From: Lachnospiraceae bacterium
Lineage (GTDB): Bacteria > Bacillota > Clostridia > Lachnospirales > Lachnospiraceae
Assembly: GCA_024692905.1 (NCBI GenBank)
Contig: JAILLY010000042.1
Location: forward strand, 1-48,785
DNA length: 48,785 nt
Direction of reading: 5' to 3'
Shown here: in pieces, positions 16,537-25,647 of the stretch
Layout of the letters: every line of letters starts with the position of its first letter
Position numbering within the stretch: position 1 is the stretch's first letter
Notes under the pieces: model-generated
The model's database searches: none
Told to the model about the DNA's origin: nothing
The model's input: only the letters and a program-made list of their open reading frames with translations
Program-made: the position numbers and the translations under genes

Positions 16537-17281
16537 AGTACTGACTGTATCGGGGCTTAATTCATATTATAACGTCAAGACAGATAAATGGGGTATCGGA
16601 ACCGCCAGACGCCAGGTGCTTAAGGATGTATCGTTTGAGATAGGCAGGGGCGAGATAGTAGGTCTTGTCGGTGAGAGCGGCTGCGGCAAGTCAACTCTTG
16701 CAAAGTGCATACTCGGCATGGTAAAGGATCATGACGGCAGGATAGAGCACGGCAGTACCAAGATGATATTCCAGGATCCCTACGGTTCGCTGAATCCGGC
16801 AAAGACCGTCGGATGGATACTTGAGGAACCGCTCAGGATCAAGAAGGAACTCAAGGATCCGGAACGTAATAAGAAGGTATCTGAAATGATACATCTCGTC
16901 GGGCTTGACGACGGCTTTCTCGTGCGTAAACCCGGTGAACTGTCGGGCGGACAGAGACAGCGCATCTGCATAGCGCTCGCGCTTATGATGGAACCGGATC
17001 TCATAATAGCGGATGAACCCGTGTCCGCGCTTGATGTGACTGTTCAGGACCAGATATTAAAGCTGCTCCTTAAGCTCAACAGGGAGCTCAATATCGCCTT
17101 TTTGTTCATATCCCACGATCTTAAGGTCGTTTATTCGGTATGCGAACGCGTTATGGTCATGAAAGACGGGATGATAGTCGAGCAGGGCAGTGATGAACAG
17201 ATATACAGGGCACCTGAGCATCCCTATACAAGGCAGCTTCTTGCGGCGGTGATCGACGATCCCGTGCGTGACGGATCATGA
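16526..17281 (+). CDS. ABC transporter ATPase, DppF/NikE type
   Basis: A 251-residue second ATPase of the importer. Walker A is GESGCGKST, the Q-loop region [17 protein letters not shown], the signature LSGGQRQR and Walker [14 protein letters not shown]. The HPYTRQLL tail is the shortened end of the family. The start at 16526 overlaps the previous gene by 11 bases and is preceded by GGAG at 16512-16515. Starts further upstream would run through the end of the other ATPase gene in a different frame. With the other four genes it makes a complete importer (one binding protein, two permeases, two ATPases). Confidence 0.92.
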   Translation: MDNKVLTVSGLNSYYNVKTDKWGIGTARRQVLKDVSFEIGRGEIVGLVGESGCGKSTLAKCILGMVKDHDGRIEHGSTKMIFQDPYGSLNPAKTVGWILEEPLRIKKELKDPERNKKVSEMIHLVGLDDGFLVRKPGELSGGQRQRICIALALMMEPDLIIADEPVSALDVTVQDQILKLLLKLNRELNIAFLFISHDLKVVYSVCERVMVMKDGMIVEQGSDEQIYRAPEHPYTRQLLAAVIDDPVRDGS

Positions 17282-17303
17282 TAAAGGATACGGAGAATCA
17301 TAA

Positions 17304-17828
17304 ATGGGACTGATAAATGCGCTATACCCGGATGAATGCATTTCTTCCGCGTATGATATAGATTACGCCGGACTGTACACGCAGGGATACCGGGGTATAA
17401 TATATGACATTGACAATACTCTTGTCCCCGATAACGCGCCCGCGGATGAAAGGTCCGTTGAGCTCATCGGGAAGCTTAAGGATATGGGCTATAAATGCCT
17501 CATCCTCTCAAACAACGGGATAGGCCGTGTAAAGAGTTTTGCGGACATGGTCGGGGCTGAATATATATTTGACGCCCATAAGCCTTCGGTGTCCGGATAT
17601 ATGCGAGCCATGGACATGATGGGTACTGACAGGGAGACGACCTTCTTCGTGGGGGATCAGCTGTTTACCGATATCTGGGGCTCAAACAGGGCCGGGATCA
17701 GGAATTTCCTTGTTGAGAGGATCGATAAAAGGGAAAGGACACACATCATATTCAAGAGAAAGCTTGAGAAGCCGGTCATGTATTTATACGGACGCAGCAG
17801 GAAAAAGCATAACGGAGAGGATAAATGA
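17304..17828 (+). CDS. yqeG: YqeG family HAD IIIA-type phosphatase
   Basis: A 174-residue HAD-superfamily phosphatase. The nucleophile motif is DIDNTLVP (residues 36-43; the first Asp is the nucleophile and the second the acid/base). Motif II is LILSNNG near 69, and motif IV is FFVGDQLFTDIWGSNRAG near 118. The natural substrate of YqeG is not established; relatives include a mitochondrial phosphatidylglycerophosphate phosphatase. In Bacillus and many clostridia it lies directly before aroE, as here, with a four-base ATGA overlap. The gap to the importer operon is only 22 bases, so readthrough from upstream is likely. Confidence 0.9.
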   Translation: MGLINALYPDECISSAYDIDYAGLYTQGYRGIIYDIDNTLVPDNAPADERSVELIGKLKDMGYKCLILSNNGIGRVKSFADMVGAEYIFDAHKPSVSGYMRAMDMMGTDRETTFFVGDQLFTDIWGSNRAGIRNFLVERIDKRERTHIIFKRKLEKPVMYLYGRSRKKHNGEDK

Positions 17829-18697
17829 TAAACATTAACGGGCATACTTCGGTATACGGGATAATAGGCAGGCCGATAGGTCACACCATGTCCCCTGCTA
17901 TCCATAATATGATATCCGAAGCCATGGGGATCGATTCCGTATACGTGCCGTTTGCGGCAAACGATGACCTGGGAAGCATTGTAAGGGGGCTGTTTTCGCT
18001 CGGCGTAAAAGGCATAAATGTCACCGTTCCCTACAAGACGGACATAATATATGAACTGTGCGGCCTTGAGCAGATGGCACTGGATATCGGTGCCGTCAAT
18101 ACCCTTAAGTACACTCCGAACGGTTATTACGGATACAATACCGATATAATCGGGCTTGAGCGCGAACTTAAGGATGAGAGGGTCTTACTTCGCGGCAGGA
18201 ATGTGGTGATACTCGGTGCGGGCGGAGCCGCGAGGGCCGTGGCATTTCTTTGTGCTTCCAAGGGAGCGGCCTCGATAACGATAGTGAACAGGACGCTTAA
18301 TAAGGCGCTTGACATAAGGGCCGATGTTGCCGCATATGCGAACAAGACGGGGCTTTACCAGCTCTCATCCAATATATATGCAGTCACGATAAAGGAGATA
18401 GGGAGCATACTGTATGATGACTGTATCGCATTCCAGTGCACAAACGTCGGACTCTCCCCTAACGATGATGCCTGCGTTGTTCATGATCTCGGGTTTTACA
18501 AGCGGGTATCGGTCGGGATCGATCTTATATATAAACCCGCGAACACAATGTTCATGCAGTATGTAAGGAGCGCGGGCGGCGTCTCCCATAACGGGCTTAA
18601 GATGCTCATATACCAGGCGGTCAGCGCATACGAGATATGGCACGGCGTGGTGGTGCCGGAGGTCGTCATATACGACATCGAAAGGAGCCTTCAGTAG
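17825..18697 (+). CDS. aroE: Shikimate dehydrogenase AroE
   Basis: A 290-residue enzyme that reduces 3-dehydroshikimate to shikimate with NADPH. Family motifs are IIGRPIGHTMSPAIHN near residue 12 (substrate loop) and GINVTVPYKTDI near 66 with the catalytic Lys. Also present are VNTLKYTPNGYYGYNTDIIG near 90-110 with the catalytic Asp and the NADP fold VVILGAGGAARAVAF near 130. The end of the protein has the SHNGLKMLIYQAVSAYEIW segment. It overlaps yqeG by four bases and abuts aroK with no gap, forming a shikimate pathway pair. Confidence 0.95.
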   Translation: MININGHTSVYGIIGRPIGHTMSPAIHNMISEAMGIDSVYVPFAANDDLGSIVRGLFSLGVKGINVTVPYKTDIIYELCGLEQMALDIGAVNTLKYTPNGYYGYNTDIIGLERELKDERVLLRGRNVVILGAGGAARAVAFLCASKGAASITIVNRTLNKALDIRADVAAYANKTGLYQLSSNIYAVTIKEIGSILYDDCIAFQCTNVGLSPNDDACVVHDLGFYKRVSVGIDLIYKPANTMFMQYVRSAGGVSHNGLKMLIYQAVSAYEIWHGVVVPEVVIYDIERSLQ

Positions 18698-19240
18698 ATG
18701 AAAAAGGGACGCTCAAATATCATCCTTACGGGATATATGGGAAGCGGAAAGTCATCCGCAGGCCGTCTGCTTTCTAAAAAGCTTAAGATGTCGTTTGCTG
18801 ATACCGATACGCTCATAGAAGAGTCACAGGGACGGAGCATACCGCAGATATTCGGTGAGGACGGGGAAGTTTACTTCAGGTCCTGTGAGCATGAACTCTT
18901 AAAGAAACTTGCGCAGGATGAGGATATAAAGGATACCGTGATCGCAACGGGCGGCGGTATAGTGATGGATGAAAGAAACCGGGGCCTGTTAAGGAGCCTT
19001 GGCACCGTGGTATATTTAAGGGCGGATGCCGGGACACTCTATCAAAGGGTAATTAACGATAACGGCAGGCCGCTGCTTGATACGGATGATAAGTTTCAGA
19101 GGATAAAGGATATGCTTTCCGTGCGCGGTCCCGTGTATGAGGAGTGTGCCGATATCGTCGTTGATACGGACGTCCTTGACAAAGAGGCTGTCGTAAACTG
19201 CGTGATAAGTGCGTGGGAACGGCGCTTTTCCGATTTGTAA
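18698..19240 (+). CDS. aroK: Shikimate kinase AroK
   Basis: A 180-residue kinase that phosphorylates shikimate at the 3-hydroxyl using ATP. Walker A is GYMGSGKSS near residue 12; the shikimate-binding Asp is in FADTD near 33. Further substrate contacts are in the YFRSCEHELL and ATGGGIV motifs, and the lid region contains NDNGRPLL. The length is usual. The ATG follows the aroE stop codon directly, so translation is probably coupled. Confidence 0.95.
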   Translation: MKKGRSNIILTGYMGSGKSSAGRLLSKKLKMSFADTDTLIEESQGRSIPQIFGEDGEVYFRSCEHELLKKLAQDEDIKDTVIATGGGIVMDERNRGLLRSLGTVVYLRADAGTLYQRVINDNGRPLLDTDDKFQRIKDMLSVRGPVYEECADIVVDTDVLDKEAVVNCVISAWERRFSDL

Positions 19241-19247
19241 AAAGCTC

Positions 19248-19276
19248 TTGAAATGTGGATGAATATAGTATAGACT
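19248..19276 (+). promoter_or_regulatory. Possible efp promoter
   Basis: TTGAAA (19248-19253), 17 bp, TAGACT (19271-19276). The -10 match is mediocre. TATAGT at 19264 is better as a hexamer but badly spaced. Confidence 0.4.
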
Positions 19277-19319
19277 ATTCGAGGAATCATAAGACCGTGT
19301 ACTTTAAGGAGGAAAATTT

Positions 19320-19877
19320 ATGATATCGGCAGGCGATTTCAGAAACGGCTTAACTGTTGAGATGGAAAACGGCATTTTTCAGATAATCGAATTCCAGCAT
19401 GTTAAACCCGGTAAGGGGGCGGCATTTGTCAGGACTAAGTTAAAGAATATAATAAACGGCGGTGTTGTCGAGAAGTCATTCAGGCCTACGGAGAAGTTCC
19501 CCCAGGCCCGTATCGACAGGAAGGATATGCAGTATCTGTATTCCGACGGTGATCTGTTTAACTTCATGGACGTTGAATCCTATGAGCAGATCGCGCTCAA
19601 TTCCGAAACCATAGGAGATGCTCTTAAGTTCGTTAAGGAGAACGAGATGGTCAAGATCTGTTCCCATAACGGCAATGTATTTGCGGTTGAGCCTCCCCTG
19701 TTCGTTGAGCTTGAGATCACCGAGACCGAGCCCGGCTTCAAGGGAGATACGGCAACGGGTGCTACCAAGCCCGCAGTCGTTGAGACCGGAGCCACCGTAT
19801 ATGTTCCGCTGTTTGTTGAACTTGGCGATAAGATCAAGATCGATACAAGATCCGGTGAATATCTGTCAAGGGTTTGA
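19320..19877 (+). CDS. efp: Translation elongation factor P
   Basis: A 185-residue EF-P with its three beta-barrel domains, which rescues ribosomes stalled at polyproline. The N-terminal KOW-like domain carries the loop V28-K-P-G-K32-G-A-A with Lys32 at the tip, the residue modified in many bacteria. The C-terminal signature [21 protein letters not shown] (about 160-180) is complete. A very strong ribosome binding site (TTTAAGGAGG) and a preference for frequent codons suggest high expression. It stands alone between a possible promoter and a strong terminator. No epmA/epmB or ymfI-type modification gene is next to it. Confidence 0.96.
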   Translation: MISAGDFRNGLTVEMENGIFQIIEFQHVKPGKGAAFVRTKLKNIINGGVVEKSFRPTEKFPQARIDRKDMQYLYSDGDLFNFMDVESYEQIALNSETIGDALKFVKENEMVKICSHNGNVFAVEPPLFVELEITETEPGFKGDTATGATKPAVVETGATVYVPLFVELGDKIKIDTRSGEYLSRV

Positions 19878-19899
19878 TATATGTGTATTGACTGATGAC

Positions 19900-19930
19900 A
19901 AGCTTCTCCCGGGCGGGAGGAGCTTTTTTT
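19900..19930 (+). terminator. Terminator after efp
   Basis: The 11-bp arms AAGCTTCTCCC (19900-19910) and GGGAGGAGCTT (19915-19925) pair with one G-T wobble around a GGGC loop. They are followed by a run of T. Confidence 0.92.
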
Positions 19931-19992
19931 ATGGAACGGTCATCTGTATACGATGCCTGCCGGTATCCCTTGATCCACGTAAAGGAGGGACT

Positions 19993-20913
19993 ATGACAGA
20001 CATCATTGAATTTGATCGTTTTACCGATGAGGTAAGAAAGGCGGTATCGGACAGATACCCCGAAAGCTGCGTCGAATTAAGGCGCGTGACCAAGAACAAC
20101 GGAGTGATATACACCGGACTGACGGTCAGGAACGAGGATGAGAGGATCTATCCGACCATGTATCTTGAAGGCTTTTATGAAGAGTCGGATGAAGGCAGGA
20201 TCTCGGATGAACTCATCGACAGGATATGCGGTATATACGAAAGCCGCAGGGTGCCGGATGCGGCTCTGCCGGGTGTGCTCGGTGATTATGACAGCATCCG
20301 CGGCAACTTAAGGTGCAGGCTTATAAACCGTGCGGCCAACGAGGAGTATCTTAAGGATGTGGTGAGCAGGGATTTTCTGGATCTTGCGATCGTTCCGTAT
20401 TATCTGTTTGATGAGGGCGCGCTCAGTTTTGACCGCGGAGCGGATGCTTCGTTCGTGATCCGGCGTTCCAATCTTGATGTATGGGGCGTATGCGAGGATA
20501 AGGTCCTTGATGACAGCATAAGCAATACCTTGGGCCGCGACGACATATGCATAAGCGGGATATATGATGTGTTAAGACGCTTAAATCCCGCATTTGCTGT
20601 TCCCGATGAGGAAACGGCCGGGGCATGTCCCATGTACGTCATGACCAACGGGACATCGGGAGGGGCGATATCCATGATCGACTGCGGAAGGCTTGATGAG
20701 TTCTGCGACAGTATCGGCAGCGATATATACGTCATCCCGAGCAGTATAAGCGAGGTGATCCTTGTCCCGCGCGATGATACGGCCGGAGAGGAAATGTTTG
20801 ACAGCATGATCAGTGAGATAAACGAGACACAGCTTGATGCGGTCGATGTGCTGTCGGATCATGTGTATTGCTTCAGCCGCGGAAAAGGCTATATAGAGCG
20901 TGATAGTTATTGA
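19993..20913 (+). CDS. DUF5688 domain protein
   Basis: A 306-residue soluble protein of a family common in Lachnospiraceae and of unknown function. The recognisable N-terminal block is VELRRVTKNNGVIYTGLTVR followed by IYPTMYLEGFYEE (about residues 24-58). The rest is an alpha/beta protein with acidic surface and a C terminus ending near HVYCFSRGKGYIERD. No membrane or signal sequence is present. The ATG at 19993 follows AAAGGAGGGA directly; longer readings of the frame run back through efp and are not supported. Family members are often found in several copies per genome near accessory genes. Confidence 0.85.
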   Translation: MTDIIEFDRFTDEVRKAVSDRYPESCVELRRVTKNNGVIYTGLTVRNEDERIYPTMYLEGFYEESDEGRISDELIDRICGIYESRRVPDAALPGVLGDYDSIRGNLRCRLINRAANEEYLKDVVSRDFLDLAIVPYYLFDEGALSFDRGADASFVIRRSNLDVWGVCEDKVLDDSISNTLGRDDICISGIYDVLRRLNPAFAVPDEETAGACPMYVMTNGTSGGAISMIDCGRLDEFCDSIGSDIYVIPSSISEVILVPRDDTAGEEMFDSMISEINETQLDAVDVLSDHVYCFSRGKGYIERDSY

Positions 20914-20938
20914 TATTTTTCGCCCTCTGTGTTATTAT
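20910..20938 (+). promoter_or_regulatory. Predicted tRNA-Arg promoter
   Basis: TTGATA (20910-20915), 17 bp, TATTAT (20933-20938). The -35 box overlaps the stop codon of the DUF5688 gene. It is identical in both boxes and spacing to the ftsZ promoter. Confidence 0.65.
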
Positions 20939-20996
20939 AAATCAGTATGGATTGTAACTGTGAGGGCACATAAGAAGCACGGTCCGCCGGTTGCAG

Positions 20997-21068
20997 GCAC
21001 TCGTAGCTCAGGGGATAGAGCAACGGATTCCGGTTCCGTGTGCGGGGGTTCGAATCCTCTCGGGTGCA
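20997..21068 (+). tRNA. tRNA-Arg (anticodon CCG)
   Basis: A complete cloverleaf. The acceptor GCACTCG (20997-21003) pairs with CGGGTGC (21061-21067), with discriminator A at 21068. The D stem is GCTC/GAGC. The anticodon stem ACGGA/TCCGT encloses loop TTCCGGT with anticodon CCG at 21030-21032. The T arm has loop TTCGAAT. The CCA end is not encoded. It decodes CGG. No terminator is seen between it and the next gene. Confidence 0.93.
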
Positions 21069-21154
21069 CTCAGTCATAAGGGAGGCCCGGGGATGGGAAC
21101 CTTAAGACCGCCGGCCGGACAGGCTGAAGATATAAGTGACTGTAAGCAAGGGGT

Positions 21155-21170
21155 TATGTATAAGTACATA
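21155..21170 (+). repeat. Small inverted repeat before the SH3 gene
   Basis: TATGTA (21155-21160) and TACATA (21165-21170) pair perfectly around TAAG, about 20 bases before the ATG of the SH3 protein. It may be a minor RNA hairpin or a processing site between the tRNA and the mRNA. The rest of the 123-base gap shows no T-tailed terminator and no convincing promoter. Confidence 0.4.
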
Positions 21171-21191
21171 TGAGAGGAGTCAGGGTGACAC

Positions 21192-22385
21192 ATGAATATA
21201 AATAAGATCAAGGAAATAATCAGGGATTATTTTGTATATGTGATAATTTGTATTGTATTTCTTGTACTGGTGATAGGACTTATCGTATTTTTTGCGACCC
21301 ATAAGGGCAGCAAGAGTAACGACGGGGTTGATACATCCACATTCCCCACAAGCAGCGTTGAGGTGCCCAAGGATAAATATGAGGAGAATGCATATCCCGA
21401 GGTAACTCGCCTGATGGAGAGTTATTATTCGGCAGTTATGGACGGCAAGGCCGATGCGGCTGCGGCGCTCTGTGACGTGCTTCCCGACCAGGAACGCTAC
21501 AGGATCGAGGAAATGGCCAAGTATTACCAGTCATTCTCGGATTTCAACGTATATACCAAGAAGGGATACAAGCCTGATTCCTATGTGGTCATCGTTACCT
21601 TTGACATTACCTTCGTCGGAGTATCGACTCCGGCCCCTTCGCTTGAGTCAACATATGTATGCACGAATGAATCCGGTTCGCTCTATATCAACAAGTCCGA
21701 GCTTACCGATGACGAGCAGGCATATTTCCTTGAAATGTCATCACAGTCGGATGTTGAGGAACTTACAAACAAGATCAGCGTTAAGTATAACGAGGCTCTT
21801 GAATCTGATCCCCAGCTTGCGGCAATGCTTAAGCAGATAGAGACCGATGTGAACGCAGCCGTCAAGGCACGCCTTACCCAGGAACAGCAGGCCAAGCAGC
21901 AGGAAGAGGCCGATAAGGAAGCAGAGGCCCAGAGGGCTGAGCAGGATGCGAACGCAGTGACCGTAAGGGCAAAGGAAGTCGTAAATATAAGGGCATCGGC
22001 CAGCAAGGATTCCGATTCTCTCGGCAAGGCTCAGATAGGTGATACCTATAAGCGTTACGAGGAGATGGAGAACGGATGGAGCAAGATCGATTATAACGGC
22101 AAGGAAGCCTATATCAAGTCCGAGTATCTTGAGGTTGTCCAGTCATCCTCATCCTCCTCATCATCCGGTGATTCCGGTTCGGATTCATCCTCCGAAAGCG
22201 TTTCGGGCGGCAAGGTTACCGTTAAGGAAAACGTTAACGTCCGTGAAGGCGCAAGCGAGACTGCCAAGAAGCTCGGAGTCGCATACCAGGGAGAAAAGTT
22301 TGATCTTATCGAAAAGTCAAACGGATGGTGCAAGATCAAATATAACGGAAAAGAGGCTTATGTTAAGGCTGACTTTGTTGAATAA
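21192..22385 (+). CDS. Membrane-anchored protein with two SH3b domains
   Basis: A 397-residue bitopic protein. A short basic cytoplasmic N terminus and one membrane helix (about residues 15-36) lead to an outside domain. This comprises an alpha/beta module (about 55-190) that resembles NTF2-like folds and a Gln/Glu/Ala-rich coiled coil (about 225-255). Two bacterial SH3 domains follow (about 258-318 and 338-396), each with the VNIRASAS/VNVREGAS and NGWxKIxYNGKEAYxK motifs, separated by a Ser-rich linker. SH3b domains commonly bind cell-wall peptides. A role in the envelope is therefore likely; no catalytic domain is present. It may be cotranscribed with tRNA-Arg. Confidence 0.85.
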   Translation: MNINKIKEIIRDYFVYVIICIVFLVLVIGLIVFFATHKGSKSNDGVDTSTFPTSSVEVPKDKYEENAYPEVTRLMESYYSAVMDGKADAAAALCDVLPDQERYRIEEMAKYYQSFSDFNVYTKKGYKPDSYVVIVTFDITFVGVSTPAPSLESTYVCTNESGSLYINKSELTDDEQAYFLEMSSQSDVEELTNKISVKYNEALESDPQLAAMLKQIETDVNAAVKARLTQEQQAKQQEEADKEAEAQRAEQDANAVTVRAKEVVNIRASASKDSDSLGKAQIGDTYKRYEEMENGWSKIDYNGKEAYIKSEYLEVVQSSSSSSSSGDSGSDSSSESVSGGKVTVKENVNVREGASETAKKLGVAYQGEKFDLIEKSNGWCKIKYNGKEAYVKADFVE

Positions 22386-22392
22386 AAAGTAC

Positions 22393-22421
22393 TTGCAATA
22401 TCGAAAGCATAGTAATATAAT
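22393..22421 (+). promoter_or_regulatory. Predicted gdhA promoter
   Basis: TTGCAA (22393-22398), 17 bp, and a perfect TATAAT (22416-22421). The predicted start near 22428 gives a leader of about 80 bases. Confidence 0.75.
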
Positions 22422-22440
22422 CTTTTCGGACAAAGGCGTC

Positions 22441-23856
<1,416 letters not shown>

Positions 23857-23913
23857 TAAACGGGGCAGACGGACGGCTTATGCCTTAAGGCTCAGGCTAA
23901 AAAATAAACACAG

Positions 23914-23950
23914 ACCCGCATCCATACTTTGGATGCGGGTTATTTATTTA
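23914..23950 (+). terminator. Terminator after gdhA
   Basis: A perfect 10-bp stem ACCCGCATCC (23914-23923) and GGATGCGGGT (23931-23940), loop ATACTTT, then TATTTATTTA. Confidence 0.88.
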
Positions 23951-23959
23951 AAATATCAC

Positions 23960-23989
23960 TTGACAAATACGAAACATATCGGTTACCAT
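23960..23989 (+). promoter_or_regulatory. Predicted promoter of the kinase operon
   Basis: A consensus TTGACA (23960-23965), 18 bp, and a weak TACCAT (23984-23989) that lies inside a palindrome. The expected start is near 23996. Confidence 0.5.
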
Positions 23990-23995
23990 GTAACC
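23981..23995. promoter_or_regulatory. Perfect 15-bp palindrome, likely operator
   Basis: GGTTAC, CAT, GTAACC: a perfect 6-3-6 dyad covering the predicted -10 box of the kinase operon. A repressor bound here would block RNA polymerase. No regulator gene is adjacent, and I do not recognise the operator family with confidence. Confidence 0.55.
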
Positions 23996-24014
23996 ACGTT
24001 AAAATCAACATATC

Positions 24015-24029
24015 AGACGGGATCCGTCT
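24015..24029 (+). repeat. Leader hairpin of the kinase operon
   Basis: AGACGG (24015-24020) pairs with CCGTCT (24024-24029) around GAT, about 20 bases after the predicted transcript start. No T run follows, so it is not a terminator. Confidence 0.4.
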
Positions 24030-24084
24030 AATTCCATTTTTACTGGTGATCATAATACGCAGCGCGGAAAGCTGAGGTGGAACA

Positions 24085-25620
24085 ATGATTCAGACCGGTC
24101 AGGTTCTGCGCGGCAGATATCGTATTGAACGCAGGATAGGTGCCGGAGGTTCGTCCAACGTTTATCTTGCAACGGATATCTATCTCGGCAAGAAGTGGGC
24201 CGTAAAATATCTCGGATGCAGTGATGATACGATGTGGCTGGCGCAGAATGAGATCAATATGATGGTCAGGCTTGACCATGAGATGTTCCCGCGCATCGTT
24301 GATGCGTGGCAGGATGAGGGGGGATATTTCATTGTCAGTGACTATATCGACGGAGTGACTCTTGACACGGTGCTGAGCAACGGCCGGCCGCCGGCAAAGA
24401 AGTTGCTTATATCCTGGTGGCTTGATATCGCAAGGGCAATAAGGTATCTGCATGAGAGTAAGCCTTCGATACTGTATCTCGATCTCAAACTCGAGAACAT
24501 AATGATAAAGAAGGACGGCAGCTTAAAGCTCATCGATTTCGGGATCGCGGGTAGGATCGCTGACAGGGGATCACTATACGGCACGGCGGGATATGCGGCG
24601 CCGGAGCAGTACTATAACAGGGGTGAACTTCTTGATGAGAGGACCGATGTATTTGCATTCGGAATGCTCATGTACGCGATGTATACGGGGAAGCGTCCGC
24701 AAAAAGAATATAAGTTCCAGTTAAATGCGATAAAAAACGACTTAAGGCTTCCGGCCCCGGTACGCAGGATAATACTGGGGTGTATAAGTGAGGACAAGGC
24801 GGGGCGCTACCGGGCGATGAGTGAACTGATGGATGAGCTTGAGGAATTAAAGGGCGGTAAACGGCGCATCATAAGGATGAAGGCCCTGACTGCCCTGGCG
24901 GTTTTGCTCATCGGTGTATTCGGGGCGGCAGCGATAAGATATGTGGTCGCCCAGCCTGTTGACGATGCGGCGCAGCGGATGATAGCCGAAGCCAATGAGC
25001 ATATATCGGACGGGGAATATACCGAGGAGGGGATCCGTATCATCTGCGGATATATTGAATCGGGCTGCCTTGATGATGATACCTGCAGGAGGTTCACATA
25101 TGAGGTGGCAAGGAATTATTTCTCGGTAAGGCGTAATTACAGGGAGGCTTTACGGTATTACGAAATGCTTGATGAGTCCGAGTATCCCGAAGCCGGGTAC
25201 TGTATGGAACTGTGCAGGCTCCAGATATCATTTGAGGAGGATAAGGATAAGTATCTTAAATGCCTTGAGCAGTTCGGAGGATATAACAGGGGACTCGGAT
25301 ACGATGAGGTCAGATATGAGAACGATCTGATGATCGCCAATCTGTATGCGGCACTGCCCGACGGTGAAGGGGACAGCGCCGCAATTAACCAGCTTGAATC
25401 CGGGCTTTCCGATCTAAGATACGCTACGGGAGAAGGGCTGTATGCGGATACGGATTCGAAGTTTGAAGCGGAATACTGCCGGAGGCTCTGCATACTCTGT
25501 TCGCAGCTCGGACGCAGGGATGAAGCAGTCAAATACGGCAGGGAGGCACTGGCCGTGATCGGGCCTTCGTCTGAGGGGTTAAAGGAGGATATATTGATGA
25601 TCGTTGAGGGGACGGACTGA
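24085..25620 (+). CDS. Membrane Ser/Thr protein kinase with outside TPR-like domain
   Basis: A 511-residue Hanks-type kinase. The Gly-rich loop is IGAGGSSNVY (18-27), the ATP-anchoring lysine K41 is in WAVKY, and the catalytic loop reads Y-L-D133-L-K-L-E-N138. The DFG motif is D151-F-G153 and the activation segment ends YGTAGYAAPEQY. All catalytic residues are present, but the usual His-Arg before the catalytic Asp is replaced by Tyr-Leu, making it a non-RD kinase. One membrane helix (about 266-287) leads to about 220 outside residues of Ala/Tyr/Leu-rich helical repeats that look like TPRs. There are no PASTA repeats. A Ig-like surface protein follows 27 bases downstream, probably cotranscribed. 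No partner phosphatase (PrpC type) is adjacent. Confidence 0.9.
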   Translation: MIQTGQVLRGRYRIERRIGAGGSSNVYLATDIYLGKKWAVKYLGCSDDTMWLAQNEINMMVRLDHEMFPRIVDAWQDEGGYFIVSDYIDGVTLDTVLSNGRPPAKKLLISWWLDIARAIRYLHESKPSILYLDLKLENIMIKKDGSLKLIDFGIAGRIADRGSLYGTAGYAAPEQYYNRGELLDERTDVFAFGMLMYAMYTGKRPQKEYKFQLNAIKNDLRLPAPVRRIILGCISEDKAGRYRAMSELMDELEELKGGKRRIIRMKALTALAVLLIGVFGAAAIRYVVAQPVDDAAQRMIAEANEHISDGEYTEEGIRIICGYIESGCLDDDTCRRFTYEVARNYFSVRRNYREALRYYEMLDESEYPEAGYCMELCRLQISFEEDKDKYLKCLEQFGGYNRGLGYDEVRYENDLMIANLYAALPDGEGDSAAINQLESGLSDLRYATGEGLYADTDSKFEAEYCRRLCILCSQLGRRDEAVKYGREALAVIGPSSEGLKEDILMIVEGTD

Positions 25621-25647
25621 ACTGTTTTAAAGGAGATGAATGGATAG

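Noticed and set aside
19618-19992. N-terminal extension of the DUF5688 protein back into efp
   Set aside because: The frame is open only by chance across efp and its terminator. ATG 19993 has a perfect ribosome binding site and gives the family N terminus.
20991-21173. A 60-codon plus-strand open frame over the tRNA-Arg gene
   Set aside because: It is the translated tRNA gene, a well-known annotation artefact.
22141-22200. Ser-codon run in the SH3 gene as a phase-variable repeat
   Set aside because: The codons are mixed TCA/TCC and the unit is a multiple of three, so slippage would not switch the gene off; it is an ordinary flexible linker.
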